A DNA stretch of 64,000 nucleotides from Phanerochaete sordida (lineage: Eukaryota; Basidiomycota; Agaricomycetes; Polyporales; Phanerochaetaceae), in the NCBI GenBank assembly GCA_019973155.2, contig BPQB01000034.1, positions 186,001 through 250,000 on the forward strand, written 5' to 3'. Position numbers and translations under genes: made by a program. Below the pieces are notes generated by a model. The model ran no database searches and was not told the DNA's origin. It was given only the letters and a program-made list of their open reading frames with translations. How positions within the stretch are numbered: position 1 is the first letter of the stretch; each line of letters starts with the position of its first letter. Below, in pieces: positions 10,408 to 20,713 of this stretch.

Positions 10408-12895
10408 ATGGAAGCTTCACGCACACCCTCCCCACTATCCTCGCCAGACATGTCCTCAGGCTCCTCGACATCGTCCATGACGCCTCCGTCGACGCCGCCA
10501 AACCTACACCAGAACTCTATCGACCCCGCAGCCAAATGGCTCGTGCAGAAGTTCGGCGGCACTAGCGTGGGCAAGTTTGCGGTGAAGATAGCGGAGGACG
10601 TCGTATCGTGAGTACAGTCGATCCATGCATTGCTCCTTGATAGGCTTCGAGGCAAACGTCGCCCCGAGCGATCGTTACGACGCGACCAATCCCCGCCGAG
10701 CGTGTACGCGCCTCTCCCCGCACTCTACCTCTCCCCCTCCACAAAGATTGCGCCCAGTCTGCAAACGACTCAGTGCAGCCATAGCTGAGATGGGGGGAGT
10801 GTACATGCGTGCGCTGTCGCTCAGGCAGCAGAACAGCAACGAACTGCAGGCATGATTCAAAGCGAATACTGACGCTACACCCGCAGGCAATACCTCGACC
10901 AGCACAAGGTCGCTATCGTGTGCTCTGCACGCTCGGGCTCCACCAAGGCCCTGGGCACGACCAACCTCCTCCTAAAGGCAGCTTCCGAGGCCCTGCAGCG
11001 CACCCGCAGCCCAGGCGGGACCGGCACCAACACGCCCAATGGCCTCTTCCGCTCCTCCCCCAGTCTCGGCCAGTCGCCAGTCGACAGCCCAAGACCTCGC
11101 AGCAAGTCCTCACCACGGTCCGACTCGCCGTTCGGCTCCCTTGCCATGACACCCGCGTCTGGCGCGTCGGCGACCTCATTCAATGCCACTGTGGACCTCA
11201 TCCGCTCTGAGCATATCACCGCGGCTAGGTCCACTGTACGCGACCCCGAGATTCTGAAGGAGCTCGAAGCAGAGATCGAGCGGGACGTCGACGCGCTCCG
11301 CTCTTTCCTGTTTGCCGCCCAGGTATGGGTATCCCTGCCTCCGCTTACCGCGGCGTGTTGGCCTTACGCGCATATACACAGGTCATCGATGAAATTTCAC
11401 CACGATCGAAGGACAGCATCGTCGGCTTTGGCGAGCGGTTAGGCTGCAAGATTATTACCGCAGTCCTGCGGGATAGGGTAAGTCCTCCGCCCTTCCAACG
11501 CTGCGCCTCGCTTAAGCGAACTTCTTTTGAAGGGCGTCGACGCCGAGTTCGTCTCGCTAGAGAACATCGTACCTCTGCCTGATGACGGCGACCACTACGA
11601 GGAGGGCGAGACCCTCGGTCAGGAGTTCTACGACAAGGTCGCCGTTGCCGTCGGCGAGCGCATTCGTCAGTGCGGGCGACGTGTCCCGGTAGTCACAGGT
11701 TTGTCTCACAGCCGTCCTCCGACGTCGCCCCCGCTAACCTCGGTCGATCTCCGCAGGTTTCTTCGGCCCGGTACCTGGCTCGCTTCTCCGCCAGGTCGGC
11801 CGCGGTTACACCGACCTTCTGTCCGCGCTGCTCGCTGTGGGCCTCCAGGCATCTGAATTGCAGATCTGGAAGGAGGTCGACGGTATCTTCACCGCCGACC
11901 CGCGCAAAGTGCCCACCGCGCGTCTCATCCCCATCATCAGCCCCGAGGAGGCGGCGGAGTTGACCTACTATGGCAGCGAGGTCGTGCATCCGTTCACGAT
12001 GGAGCAGGTGCGCCGAAGTTCACGTTGTCTTTGAGCACCATGCTAACGGAGTGCACTGCAGGTCATCCGCAAGAAGATCCCGATCCGCATCAAGAACGTC
12101 GAGAACCCTCTCGGCAGCGGCACCGTCATCCACCCCGACCCGGACATCGACGCGGCCTGCGCGACCGACGAGGCCGAGCCGTTCGCGGGCGCGCCCGCGG
12201 CGCAGCAGTTCGCGTACAAGTCGCTGAGCGAGCTCACGCGCGACGGGAGCGGGAGCCCGACGGCGGGCGGCTGGGACCCGAACATGCACAAGCACCCGAC
12301 GGCGGTGACGATCAAGGAGGGCATCGTCGTACTGAACGTGAACAGCAACCGCAAGAGCGTGAGCCACGGCTTCCTCGCGGGCATCTTCGGCGTGCTCGAC
12401 CGCTTCGGCGTCGTCGTCGACCTCATCAGCACGAGCGAGGTCCACGTCAGCATGGCGATCGAGCAGGGCGTCGAGCGCCGCTCGCTCGACAAGCTCGTGC
12501 GCGAGCTCAGCAAGTACGGCACCGTGAGTAGCGTCGACCCTGCCAAGCTCGGTGCGCTGTGCTGACGAGTCTGCCCAGGTCACCGTCGCGCGCGACATGG
12601 CGATCCTCTCGCTTGTCGGGAAGCAGATGCGCCACCTCGTCGGTATCGCCGGGCGCATGTTCACCACCCTCGGCCAGGGCAACGTGAACATCGAGATGAT
12701 CTCGCAGGGCGCGAACGAGATCAACATCTCGTGTGTCATCGACGGCCGCGACGCCGTCAAGGCGCTCAACCTCATCCACCAGAGCTGCCTGCAGATATTA
12801 CCGCAGGGCGCACGCGGCAGGAGTACGTCTTCGTCTGCGCTTGCAACACGAGACAATGCTGACGCGGCTTTGCAGTGGGCCCATGGCTCTTCTAG
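10408..12895 (+). CDS. HOM3: Aspartokinase (aspartate 4-phosphotransferase)
   Basis: Eight exons (10408-10607, 10887-11322, 11382-11477, 11533-11698, 11757-12007, 12062-12523, 12579-12822, 12876-12895) give 624 residues. It catalyses ATP + L-aspartate to 4-phospho-L-aspartate, the entry step to threonine, methionine and homoserine in fungi. The amino-acid-kinase domain starts with VQKFGGTSVGK (~46-56) and continues through GFGERLG, TGFFGP, KEVDGIFTADPRKVP and ELTYYGSEVVHP; two ACT regulatory domains follow (~462-540 and ~540-615), as expected for feedback control by threonine. The C-terminus ends GPWLF, encoded by a 20-nt last exon. Odd: a Ser/Pro-rich, probably disordered insert of ~65 residues (about 98-163) splits the kinase domain near its N-terminus. 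Confidence 0.92.
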
Positions 12896-15227
12896 ACGCG
12901 TTGTAGAGTAGACCTGGCGCGACGGTCCTATATCCAACTATACCGGGCACCGTCTCATTTGGCGACTCGTTCAACTCGAGCGTCTGAAATGGGGCGTCAG
13001 GTGACGGGTGCCCATGCGACGGCACACGCTTCTGTACCATTACCGCACACCAAAAGCTTTCTCCCCTCGGTGGGGATGCTCTCGGATCCTAGACATCTTT
13101 CAATATATCATATCAAACAAAGTGTATTCTGTGAAGATCCTCCATTGTGATGCAGTGAGAATTTTGCAGCTCTGGGCTAACCATTGGTCACTTCCAATGA
13201 GAAGTCCCCCTAGATGGGAAACATGTATCGCGCTCAGCAGCGATAGCTTTCTCGGATGTATCCCAAGCTCGTTTTAAGAGTCTCTTGAGGCACCTTGGGG
13301 GCAGAGGTTCGAAATTATCGAACTGCTGAGCAGACGCAGGATTTTCCGAATGTATTCATCGTCCAGTGCTTGCAGGAGAACGAGGCGGCACAGAAACTGC
13401 CGATGCCGCATGACGCGCCGCAGCGCGTGCTTCCGCCAGGCACGTCCGTGTGGCGGAGACACCGTCTCGAACGCGGGGCCCGGCCCGGCCTCCGGCACGT
13501 AGGCACCAGTGTGAATGCGCATCCAGTGTGAACGCGCAGACAATCACGACTTGTCGAGATGTGCGTCTGAAGACTTTGCACGCTTCGAGGAGGCTGGGCC
13601 GCGCGCTGCGAGGCGCTGCGCTGCCGGACGCCCCGCTGACCAAATACGCGTGCTGTGATTCGTGTGGTGGTCCTAGGGTCGATGTCAGAGAAGGCTTTGC
13701 GCCGCGGCCAGCTGCACGTACGTGCAAAGCGTGTGCACGACACGCGCGCGACAGGCTATATGGCGTGTACGAGAGGCTGCCGTGCGAGCCTACAGAGGCC
13801 GGTCGAGCAGGCACACGCGCCGAGGGTGCGCGCCGTCCGGTTTACAAATTCGCAGCGTGCCGCGCGTGGAAAACGGTACGTCAGAGCTGATGGGGGATGG
13901 CGGCGCGCCCACACGGACGCTGCGCGCACCCCGGGCGTCGCCGCAGTTGAGCCCGCGGGGCGCGGTGCCTGTATTGCGCGGGAGGTGCTGGCGGCTTGAG
14001 CGAGGCACCGTGTGTTCTTCGCGTTATGGCCTCAAGGAGAAGACTTGCACGTATTTGGCATTTTCGACGATGTTCTGTTCATTCTGTGACGGCGGCATGG
14101 CACGTAAAACACCAACATGAGGCGTGAAGCTTGAACGTCCGGAGAGATAGACTCACGGGGAGCGTTCGACTCTGCAGTGCCGCCTCGCGACGCGACGAAA
14201 GTGGAACGACATTACGGCAGTCGGCTGCGCCTGGACACGACGTGCAGCCGGCGGTACAGGCTGCGTGTGGTGCGCTCGAGCGTGCGCCGAGGTCGTCGCG
14301 GCTGGCAAGCGCCCGAGGATGCCGCCCCGAGTCTGACGGGGAAGTGGAGGGTGTGTGCCTTGGCGATTAGCATCGGCGAATCGATGCGAGGTGTGTTCCT
14401 TGGGAATGCGATGCTTCCGCGCCTGGCCGGCGTGCCTGTGCAGCTAGGCACGCAAGGGCTCCTCGCGCCTCCGAGTCCTCGTGTGCCAGGGCGACCTGCG
14501 CGCGCGCGCGCTCGCTGACGAGACGTCTGCTCGACGCGTGTTGCGATTGCTGGCCGTTGCAGCCACGCAGCAGCCGCAGACCGCATGCTGCGAGTGGCAA
14601 CACCGGGTTGATGTCATCTGCAGCTTGACAGCGTGGTTGGGTTGCTGGGACGAGGTCGCCGTCTGGAGCCCTTGCGCGACGTGGGCCAGGAACCGCCGCG
14701 GCACGGCTCCAGGGTTTGGCATCTCGTTTGGCGTGCGCCTGCTGGTGGCCGCGCCTGTCTGGCTGCGTGGTCCGTGGAGATTCCGGGGAGGTAGGAGGGT
14801 CGGAGAGGGCGTGTGCGAGACGCTGCGAGGCACAGAGGCGAGCTGATCAGGAACCGGGCCCAGTGCGTCGAGGAACTCTATCATGCACACGCTTTTGGTG
14901 CCTGCCGTTCTCACCGCGCGCGGCGGGGCCCCGAACGTCGCAGCGCGGTCGGCGTCGGGCGTGTGCGTGTGGGAGGGCCCGTGCGGCAGCGGAGATGGCA
15001 GCGACAGCGGGGGATGGCCCTGGCGGGAGGGCAAAAAGGGCCCGAGGGCCATCTGAGATGGGACATTGGAGAGAGACGCGTGTTGGATGCGATTTGCCGG
15101 AGCCTGAGGCTGAGGAATTGATATGTAACATCTGTCGAGGACGGTCCATTTCGCTCTCCGCACTCGCCTCCCCTCTGCATGTCCTCCCGTCTCCTCCTCA
15201 TCCCCTCCTCCCGCTAGGCCCCTCCCA
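12896..15227. other. long intergenic region, no supported gene
   Basis: About 2.3 kb. Long GC-rich frames on the minus strand (for example 14444-15367) are Arg/Ser/Pro-rich, have no motif and no sensible splice context. Should contain the promoter of the G-alpha gene at its right end; no TATA box was seen there. Confidence 0.45.
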
Positions 15228-18200
15228 ATGCCCGCACGCGAGCCCCCAGACCCGCTCGACGCCGTCCTCCGTCCGCCGATCGACGAGAGCCCCGAGGAGA
15301 AGTTCAGCCGGCTTGCACAGGAGCAAGAGGCCCGCAGGATCAGCGCCGCCATCGACGAGGACATCAAGCGCGAGCGGGCCTTTAGGAAGAAGAGACAGAT
15401 CGTGAAGTTGCTGCTGCTGGGTCAAAGCGAGAGTGGTGCGTGTTCGTGGTCGCTGCAGAACCCGTCGTCGGGGCCAGGAGACAGAAGCGACGCCACCATG
15501 CCGCTGTGCCTGCCTCGAGGTGCCAAACCGTCTCGCTTCACCGGGGACGGGTCTCCCTCGACGGGTCCGCTCCTCTGTGCCTGAAGCTCATTCATTCATT
15601 CTTTGCACAGGTAAATCCACGACGTTACGTCGTAAGTACATATTCCTCTGTGTCCATGCGCCGTCGGAACACAAGGGAACCGCCTCGGCCTTCCGTCCTG
15701 TGTCGGGCACCTGTACATATGCACTATCCCCCAGGATCTGCCGACGTCCTATTCACTCCGGCAAGGACCCCCACGCGACTCTGACGTCTACGATAGGCTG
15801 CCGAACATTTCGTCATATGCGTGGAAAAGAGACGACCTATCTCCTGGACAGTTGAATTCAATGGCACCCGGGCAGTCTCTGCTCTCTATCCCTGGAGGCA
15901 ACCTATCTTGAACTGCTGCGCCTCTGCTTACACGCTCGTCGATATCCACATCCTGCTTATCTGGCGATATGGCCAGCTCGCCCTTCATTGGCCAAAATGG
16001 TCTCCGGCAGCGCTGTGGGTCATCCACGCCCGCCCTCGAACCGACGCTTGCTGCTTTCGCGAATACCACGACGTCTGCACGCGCAGCGACAACCCTCCTA
16101 TAGAATTCGGGCTGCGGCTTCCCTGTCGACTTGTCTACGAGCCCGTGCGACCCTCGGCACCTGCTGTGGTCACAGACGACCCACCTCTGCCCCGCGCAGC
16201 TCTCGGCACATAGCGCGACACGTTCGATCGCGTTTTCGGCTCCGAGCGGGCTGCGCTGCGGTCTCTTAGCCTGTCGTCGACTATATGCGACACGTTGCGG
16301 CCCCTGTCCTGTCGCCGGCGCGCTGGGCAGACTATATGGGATCGCCCGGATGACGATCGACCAGGGGCCGCTGCCAGGCACGCTGAAACGCGGTCCTCAC
16401 AAGCTCTGCGCGTCATCCGGGACCGCGTACGCTCAATAATGGCCTGGCGCGCTGGCGAGGGCGGCGTCCTTGTGTTCCGACGCGCATCTCTGATTGTATG
16501 CGTCGAACTTTTACTGAACGGCCTTCCAGAGTTCCAGCGGCTGTACACGCCCTCTGCGTTCCGCGACGAACGCGTCCTATGGCGCTCCGTGATCCAGCTC
16601 AACGTCGTGCGCTCGATCCGGCACATCATCGACGCCGTGTCGGACGTGCGGCGGCGCGAGCTGCCCGTGTCGTCCGCGTCGGAGGACTCGGACAACGAGT
16701 CGGACGAGCGCGCGCGGCTGCCGATCCACCTCGAGACGATCTGCATGCGCCTGCTGCCGCTGCGGCACATCGAGGCGCTGCTCGTCGCGAAGCTCGTGCC
16801 GCCGAACGAGGAGGAGGCGACGCACCTCGGCGTGTGCCACGGCGAGGGCGGCGGCTGCACGCACCACCGCCACCACCACCACGAGATCTTCGTGCGCCCC
16901 GGCGCGACGTGGAAGGGCGGCATGCTCAACCGCGCGCGCTACGGGCGCCCGCTCTCCGCGGGCACGACCGGCCAGGAGACGCAGGACGAGAGCCAGCTCG
17001 CGCTCCACCAGTGCCGCGACGACATGATCGCGCTCTGGAACGACCGCACCGTGCGCGACATTCTGCGGAAACGCAAGATCAGGCTCGAGGAGTCGCCGGG
17101 GTTGTGAGTGCCTGCTTGAGCGGGGTGGACGCAGGCTGACGTTTCCCAGCTTTTTGAACGACCTCGAGCGCCTGACATCGGTGCACTACTGCCCGTCGGA
17201 TGGTGCGTGGGCTCCTCGTGTGTCGACGATCGCGGTGCTGACGCAGCGCAGACGACGTCTTCCGGGCGCGGCTCAAGACGATCGGCGTGTGCGAGTACAA
17301 GTTCGAGATGGAGTCGGGCTTCGAGAGCGGGACCGAGTGGCGGATAATCGACGTCGGCGGTTCGCGGTCGCAGGTGCGTCACTCCCGGCCTTGCGCGGGT
17401 CGATCGCTGACGCCAACTGACAGCGACGTGAGTTCCTGGTGTCATGCGCGCTCCTTCCGAGAAGCTGATCGTGCCCTGCCAGCGACATGGGTGCCCTTCT
17501 TCGACGATGGTGCGTCTCTGCGGTTCCTGAACCTAATCCCTGGCTCACAGTTCCTGCAGTTGACGGTCAGTGGGGATCGGCTCCGCTCGATCTGTCCTGG
17601 CGCTGACACGCATCTGCAGCCATTATATTCTTGGCACCAATATCGGCATTCGACCAGACGCTTGTCGAGGACAAGAGCGTAAACCGATTGGTGCGCTTGC
17701 CCCCGCACGTTCTGTGACCATTCGTTGACCTCTCGTGCAGGAAGACTCCGTGCTGTTGTGGAAAGCAGTGTGCCAGAACAAGCTCCTGGCGAAGGTCGAG
17801 CTGATCTTGTTCATGAACAAGTGCGACATCCTCGACCAGAAGCTCCGCTCTGGCACGCGCCTTGCGAAGTATCTGCGAAGCTTTGGCGATCGGCCGAATG
17901 ACCTCGACAGCGCACAAAAATGTAGGCCTCGACCCCTCTACTCGTACCTGTGCACCCATCGTTGACACCGGACATCAGTTTTCCGGAGCAAATTCAGCTT
18001 CATACACCGTGAGCACTCGCCTCAGCCGCGAAAATTCCACGGGTATTTCACATCCGTAACGGTAGGCTCGTTCCCCTGTGCGACAGTGCCTATGCTCACG
18101 ACGGCTCAGGATACCTCAACGACCAGCGGCATTTTGGCCAGCGGTGCGTAGCCCTCGTGTCCCGTTTCGCTCCATGCTGAAACCTGCATCAGTGCGCGAC

Positions 18201-18245
18201 ATGGTGATGCGGGAGCACCTCCGGAAGGCAAAGTTATTGTCATAA
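15228..18245 (+). CDS. Atypical heterotrimeric G-protein alpha subunit
   Basis: Thirteen exons sum to 1,446 nt (481 residues): 15228-15435, 15611-15631, 16530-17103, 17150-17202, 17252-17373, 17424-17427, 17483-17509, 17551-17565, 17620-17690, 17741-17921, 17979-18061, 18110-18143, 18193-18245. P-loop GQSESGKST (~64-72), switch I RLKTIGV, G3 DVGGSR (~318-323), G4 NKCD and a G5-like TSVT before DTSTT are all present, as is the PQPRKFHGYFTSVT tail. Differences from canonical subunits: Ser replaces the catalytic switch II Gln (codon 17362-17364); the helical domain carries an insert of roughly 90 residues with an acidic run and THHRHHHHE; no Met-Gly myristoylation start; C-terminus KLLS lacks a lipidated or ADP-ribosylated Cys. 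Exon 6 is only 4 nt and intron 2 is 898 nt. Signalling at the membrane with weak or no GTPase activity is an inference. Confidence 0.85.
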
Positions 18246-18643
18246 CTCCTTCCGGCCCGCCCAGGCGACACTCACGACATCTGCCCGACCCAGCTACATC
18301 GACTGACCGCCGGCTGCTCCCTCCCAAAACCGCACAAACGCCGCCCCGTCCGCACGCCCCGCCATGCCCGCCACGCTGCCCTCACGCCCCGTCACGCCTG
18401 CATCGCCACTGTATACTGCTCATTCGCACGCGCGCCTTCGTCTGCGCACCCTCCATGCTGTATCGCTCGCTCGTCTTGTTTGTTTTGGTCCGCCCGCTGT
18501 CTATACTATACCCCCCTTAGGACACATACCACTAGTCGACTCGTCTGGTCTCGTCGCTTGTTTGATAACTTGGTTCGTCGTGTGGCAATGTATTATCTCT
18601 TAGATGCGATCCAGTTCTTGAAAATCAGATGAACAGAGCACGT
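18246..18643. other. convergent 3' intergenic region
   Basis: About 400 bp between the ends of the G-alpha gene (+) and the HET module (-). It should hold both 3' UTRs and terminators. No coding signal. Confidence 0.5.
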
Positions 18644-20695
18644 CTACTGTACATGTGCGGTCTCCCAGATTTGGGTGAAGGCTCCCAGATATCTGCCCGA
18701 GTGCTTGGTTTTCTGTTGCGCATCCTCCGCTGAAAGGTATACTACTGAGGTTCCGGGCATTCCTAGGCTCTTCTCCTCTACTAGCGCAGCTGAATTTTCA
18801 TCGAATCGGAGGACGCCCCACTTGATCGCTTCGATGGTCTTCATACCTCTGATCTGCCGGGATGCCACTTCCTCGATGACGATCCAATGCTCCTTCCACG
18901 GGTTCCCGATACCGACAAGCCTGTATGGCACTTCCGGTGCGATGACACCCAATCTGCCAGTGATCGTGAGCTCCATGTCGGGCATGTTCTGCGCCGGGTC
19001 GAAGGACAGCTTCACCGTTTCACGGCTCGTGCTGCGCTTGCCACGCGTCGCCAGGCCCGTGATACGACATGGGATGGTGGCATAGCCCAGATGGTGGTAC
19101 TCTCCCGCGGCCTCCGGCTTCCCGAGATCGCCGCGGTCGACGAGGCGCAGGTCTTCGCCCCGATCGCTGGAGGGGTGGCACGTCCAGTGCTCGACGTTCG
19201 AGTACTTCTCCCAGGAGACCCACGGGCTGAACGGCCGGTCGGACGGCTGCAGGAGGAAGATGAACGTGCGCGGCCGCTCGTGCATGTGCTTGACGAGCTG
19301 CGTCCACGCCTCCTCGAGGTCCTCCATCGTAGGCTCCTCCTTCAGCTGGTACAGCGGCAGCGTGTCGCGTCCGAGGAGGTAGCCGAGCCCGGACAGCTTG
19401 TCGAGCGCCTTGGAGCTGTAGCGGTCGCGGATGTCCTCGATCAGCAGGACACGCTCGTTGATGTCCGCGAGGCTGCGTATGACGGCGTCGACGCGGGCAA
19501 AGAAGCCCTGGCCGCCTGGAAGCTGCTCGCCTGTCAGGCCGGCGGGCAGCCAGGCGGGGACACACTCCTGGATCGTCCACGCGCGGTTGAACCAGTGGCG
19601 CGAGGACTGCACCGTCGCGCTCGTGGTCCTAAGGGCGAGCCCGAGGCCGTTGAAGTACGTGATGCAGGGCCGATATTGCGACTCGTGGTAGATGTAGCCG
19701 ATGGTCGGCACGTCTGACTTCCACTCTTCGCTCCGCAGGGCCTCGTGCTCCTCGTTCTCCGCCCACCGCTGGCGCAGGCACAGGACGTCGAGCCAGACGT
19801 ACTCCGCGCCCATGTTCAAAAGCTCTGCACGGACGTACTCCAGAGTGGTGCCGTAGGGGATAGGGACAGGCCAAAGCCTTGCGTTGATTGGGGTCCACAC
19901 ATACTGGATCTCCCGGTCGTCGACCCAGCTGTGTGAGACACACCAGACCTTCGACGGGATGGATCTGAGGTCATCGTCGGGGCCACGAGGTAGGCAGTAG
20001 AAGGGGAGAACCCTGTTGCTCCGCAGGTCCCAGACACGGCGCGGCGGTAGCCTGTAGTTGTTGACGTACGAGCCCTGCAGGGTGTAGCTTCTAAGTTCAG
20101 CTAGGTCTCGTTCGAGACAGGCCATTGTGCTGCGGAGATCACGGAAGTCGTGAGACCAGCGGGGACGCAGAATGCCGTATACCTCCCCAAGATCGCAACA
20201 CTCCTGCAGGAAGTATGTGAGGCATTCGTGAAGACCGTGCTTGGCTTCAAAAGTGTAGTCGGTTCCCAGGACTTCGTTGAGACGGCTGAGGAGCTCTTCC
20301 ACGCTTAGCATCTTGCACGACAGGTCGGCCCAATCGTTGGTGACAACACCGTTGCCAACGTGCATTCGTTGCATAGGGACGTCAGATGGCACGAGTGTGA
20401 AGCAGCGTCCCGGACCGGAGGATCTAAACAGGTCTTTCTCGGGTACGACTGTTGAGGAGACGGAACTAGCAGCGGCCAGCTTGACTTGACCCCAGACCAT
20501 GATGCGGTTTCTGGACGCGAAGTAGTCCGATGTCGATTCGCTGCCAAAGCTGACGCGTTGCTCCGCGAAACGGGGGATGGTAGTAGTCGTGCCATGCGCC
20601 CTCGCCATGACCCACGGGGCATCGTCGCATATCAATGGGTCGCAGTTAGCACCTTGCAAGCGAAAGCTTCTCTTCTTGTCTTGCTGCAATCTCAT
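18644..20695 (-). CDS. HET-domain protein (downstream module)
   Basis: Single open frame of 683 residues from the ATG at 20695. The HET (heterokaryon incompatibility) domain lies around residues 230-400: VWCVSHSWVDD, then NMGAEYVWLDVLCLRQRW, TIGYIYHE and FNRAWTIQECVPAW. HET domains act in non-self recognition and cell death after hyphal fusion, but most basidiomycete members are uncharacterised. It is a diverged tandem copy of the module at 20714-22861 along its full length. Only 18 bp separate it from that module's stop, and a phase-0 GTCAGT donor at 20752 with a TTGCAG acceptor at 20684 would join the two into one protein; its Met would then be removed inside the 69-nt intron. As a free gene it has essentially no promoter space. 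Confidence 0.8.
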   Translation of the reverse strand: MRLQQDKKRSFRLQGANCDPLICDDAPWVMARAHGTTTTIPRFAEQRVSFGSESTSDYFASRNRIMVWGQVKLAAASSVSSTVVPEKDLFRSSGPGRCFTLVPSDVPMQRMHVGNGVVTNDWADLSCKMLSVEELLSRLNEVLGTDYTFEAKHGLHECLTYFLQECCDLGEVYGILRPRWSHDFRDLRSTMACLERDLAELRSYTLQGSYVNNYRLPPRRVWDLRSNRVLPFYCLPRGPDDDLRSIPSKVWCVSHSWVDDREIQYVWTPINARLWPVPIPYGTTLEYVRAELLNMGAEYVWLDVLCLRQRWAENEEHEALRSEEWKSDVPTIGYIYHESQYRPCITYFNGLGLALRTTSATVQSSRHWFNRAWTIQECVPAWLPAGLTGEQLPGGQGFFARVDAVIRSLADINERVLLIEDIRDRYSSKALDKLSGLGYLLGRDTLPLYQLKEEPTMEDLEEAWTQLVKHMHERPRTFIFLLQPSDRPFSPWVSWEKYSNVEHWTCHPSSDRGEDLRLVDRGDLGKPEAAGEYHHLGYATIPCRITGLATRGKRSTSRETVKLSFDPAQNMPDMELTITGRLGVIAPEVPYRLVGIGNPWKEHWIVIEEVASRQIRGMKTIEAIKWGVLRFDENSAALVEEKSLGMPGTSVVYLSAEDAQQKTKHSGRYLGAFTQIWETAHVQ

Positions 20696-20713
20696 CGTTA
20701 GCGGATTGGGCTA

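Noticed and set aside
7702..12895. P450 plus aspartokinase as part of a secondary-metabolite cluster
   Set aside because: No backbone enzyme (PKS, NRPS, terpene synthase) is present; CYP53 and aspartokinase both have ordinary separate roles.
12020..12937. 305-codon minus-strand open frame
   Set aside because: Antisense to aspartokinase exons that encode clear ACT domains; low-complexity composition.
13300..13330. GGTTCGAAAT as a tRNA B box
   Set aside because: No matching A box or cloverleaf could be placed around it. No tRNA was supported anywhere in the window.
14444..15367. 307-codon minus-strand open frame upstream of and over the G-alpha start
   Set aside because: Arg/Ser/Pro/His-rich, no motif, overlaps the clear G-alpha exon 1 on the other strand; typical shadow of GC-rich DNA.
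16135..17139. 264-codon minus and 213-codon plus open frames in the G-alpha region
   Set aside because: Both are frame shadows of G-alpha exon 3, which carries the recognisable protein.
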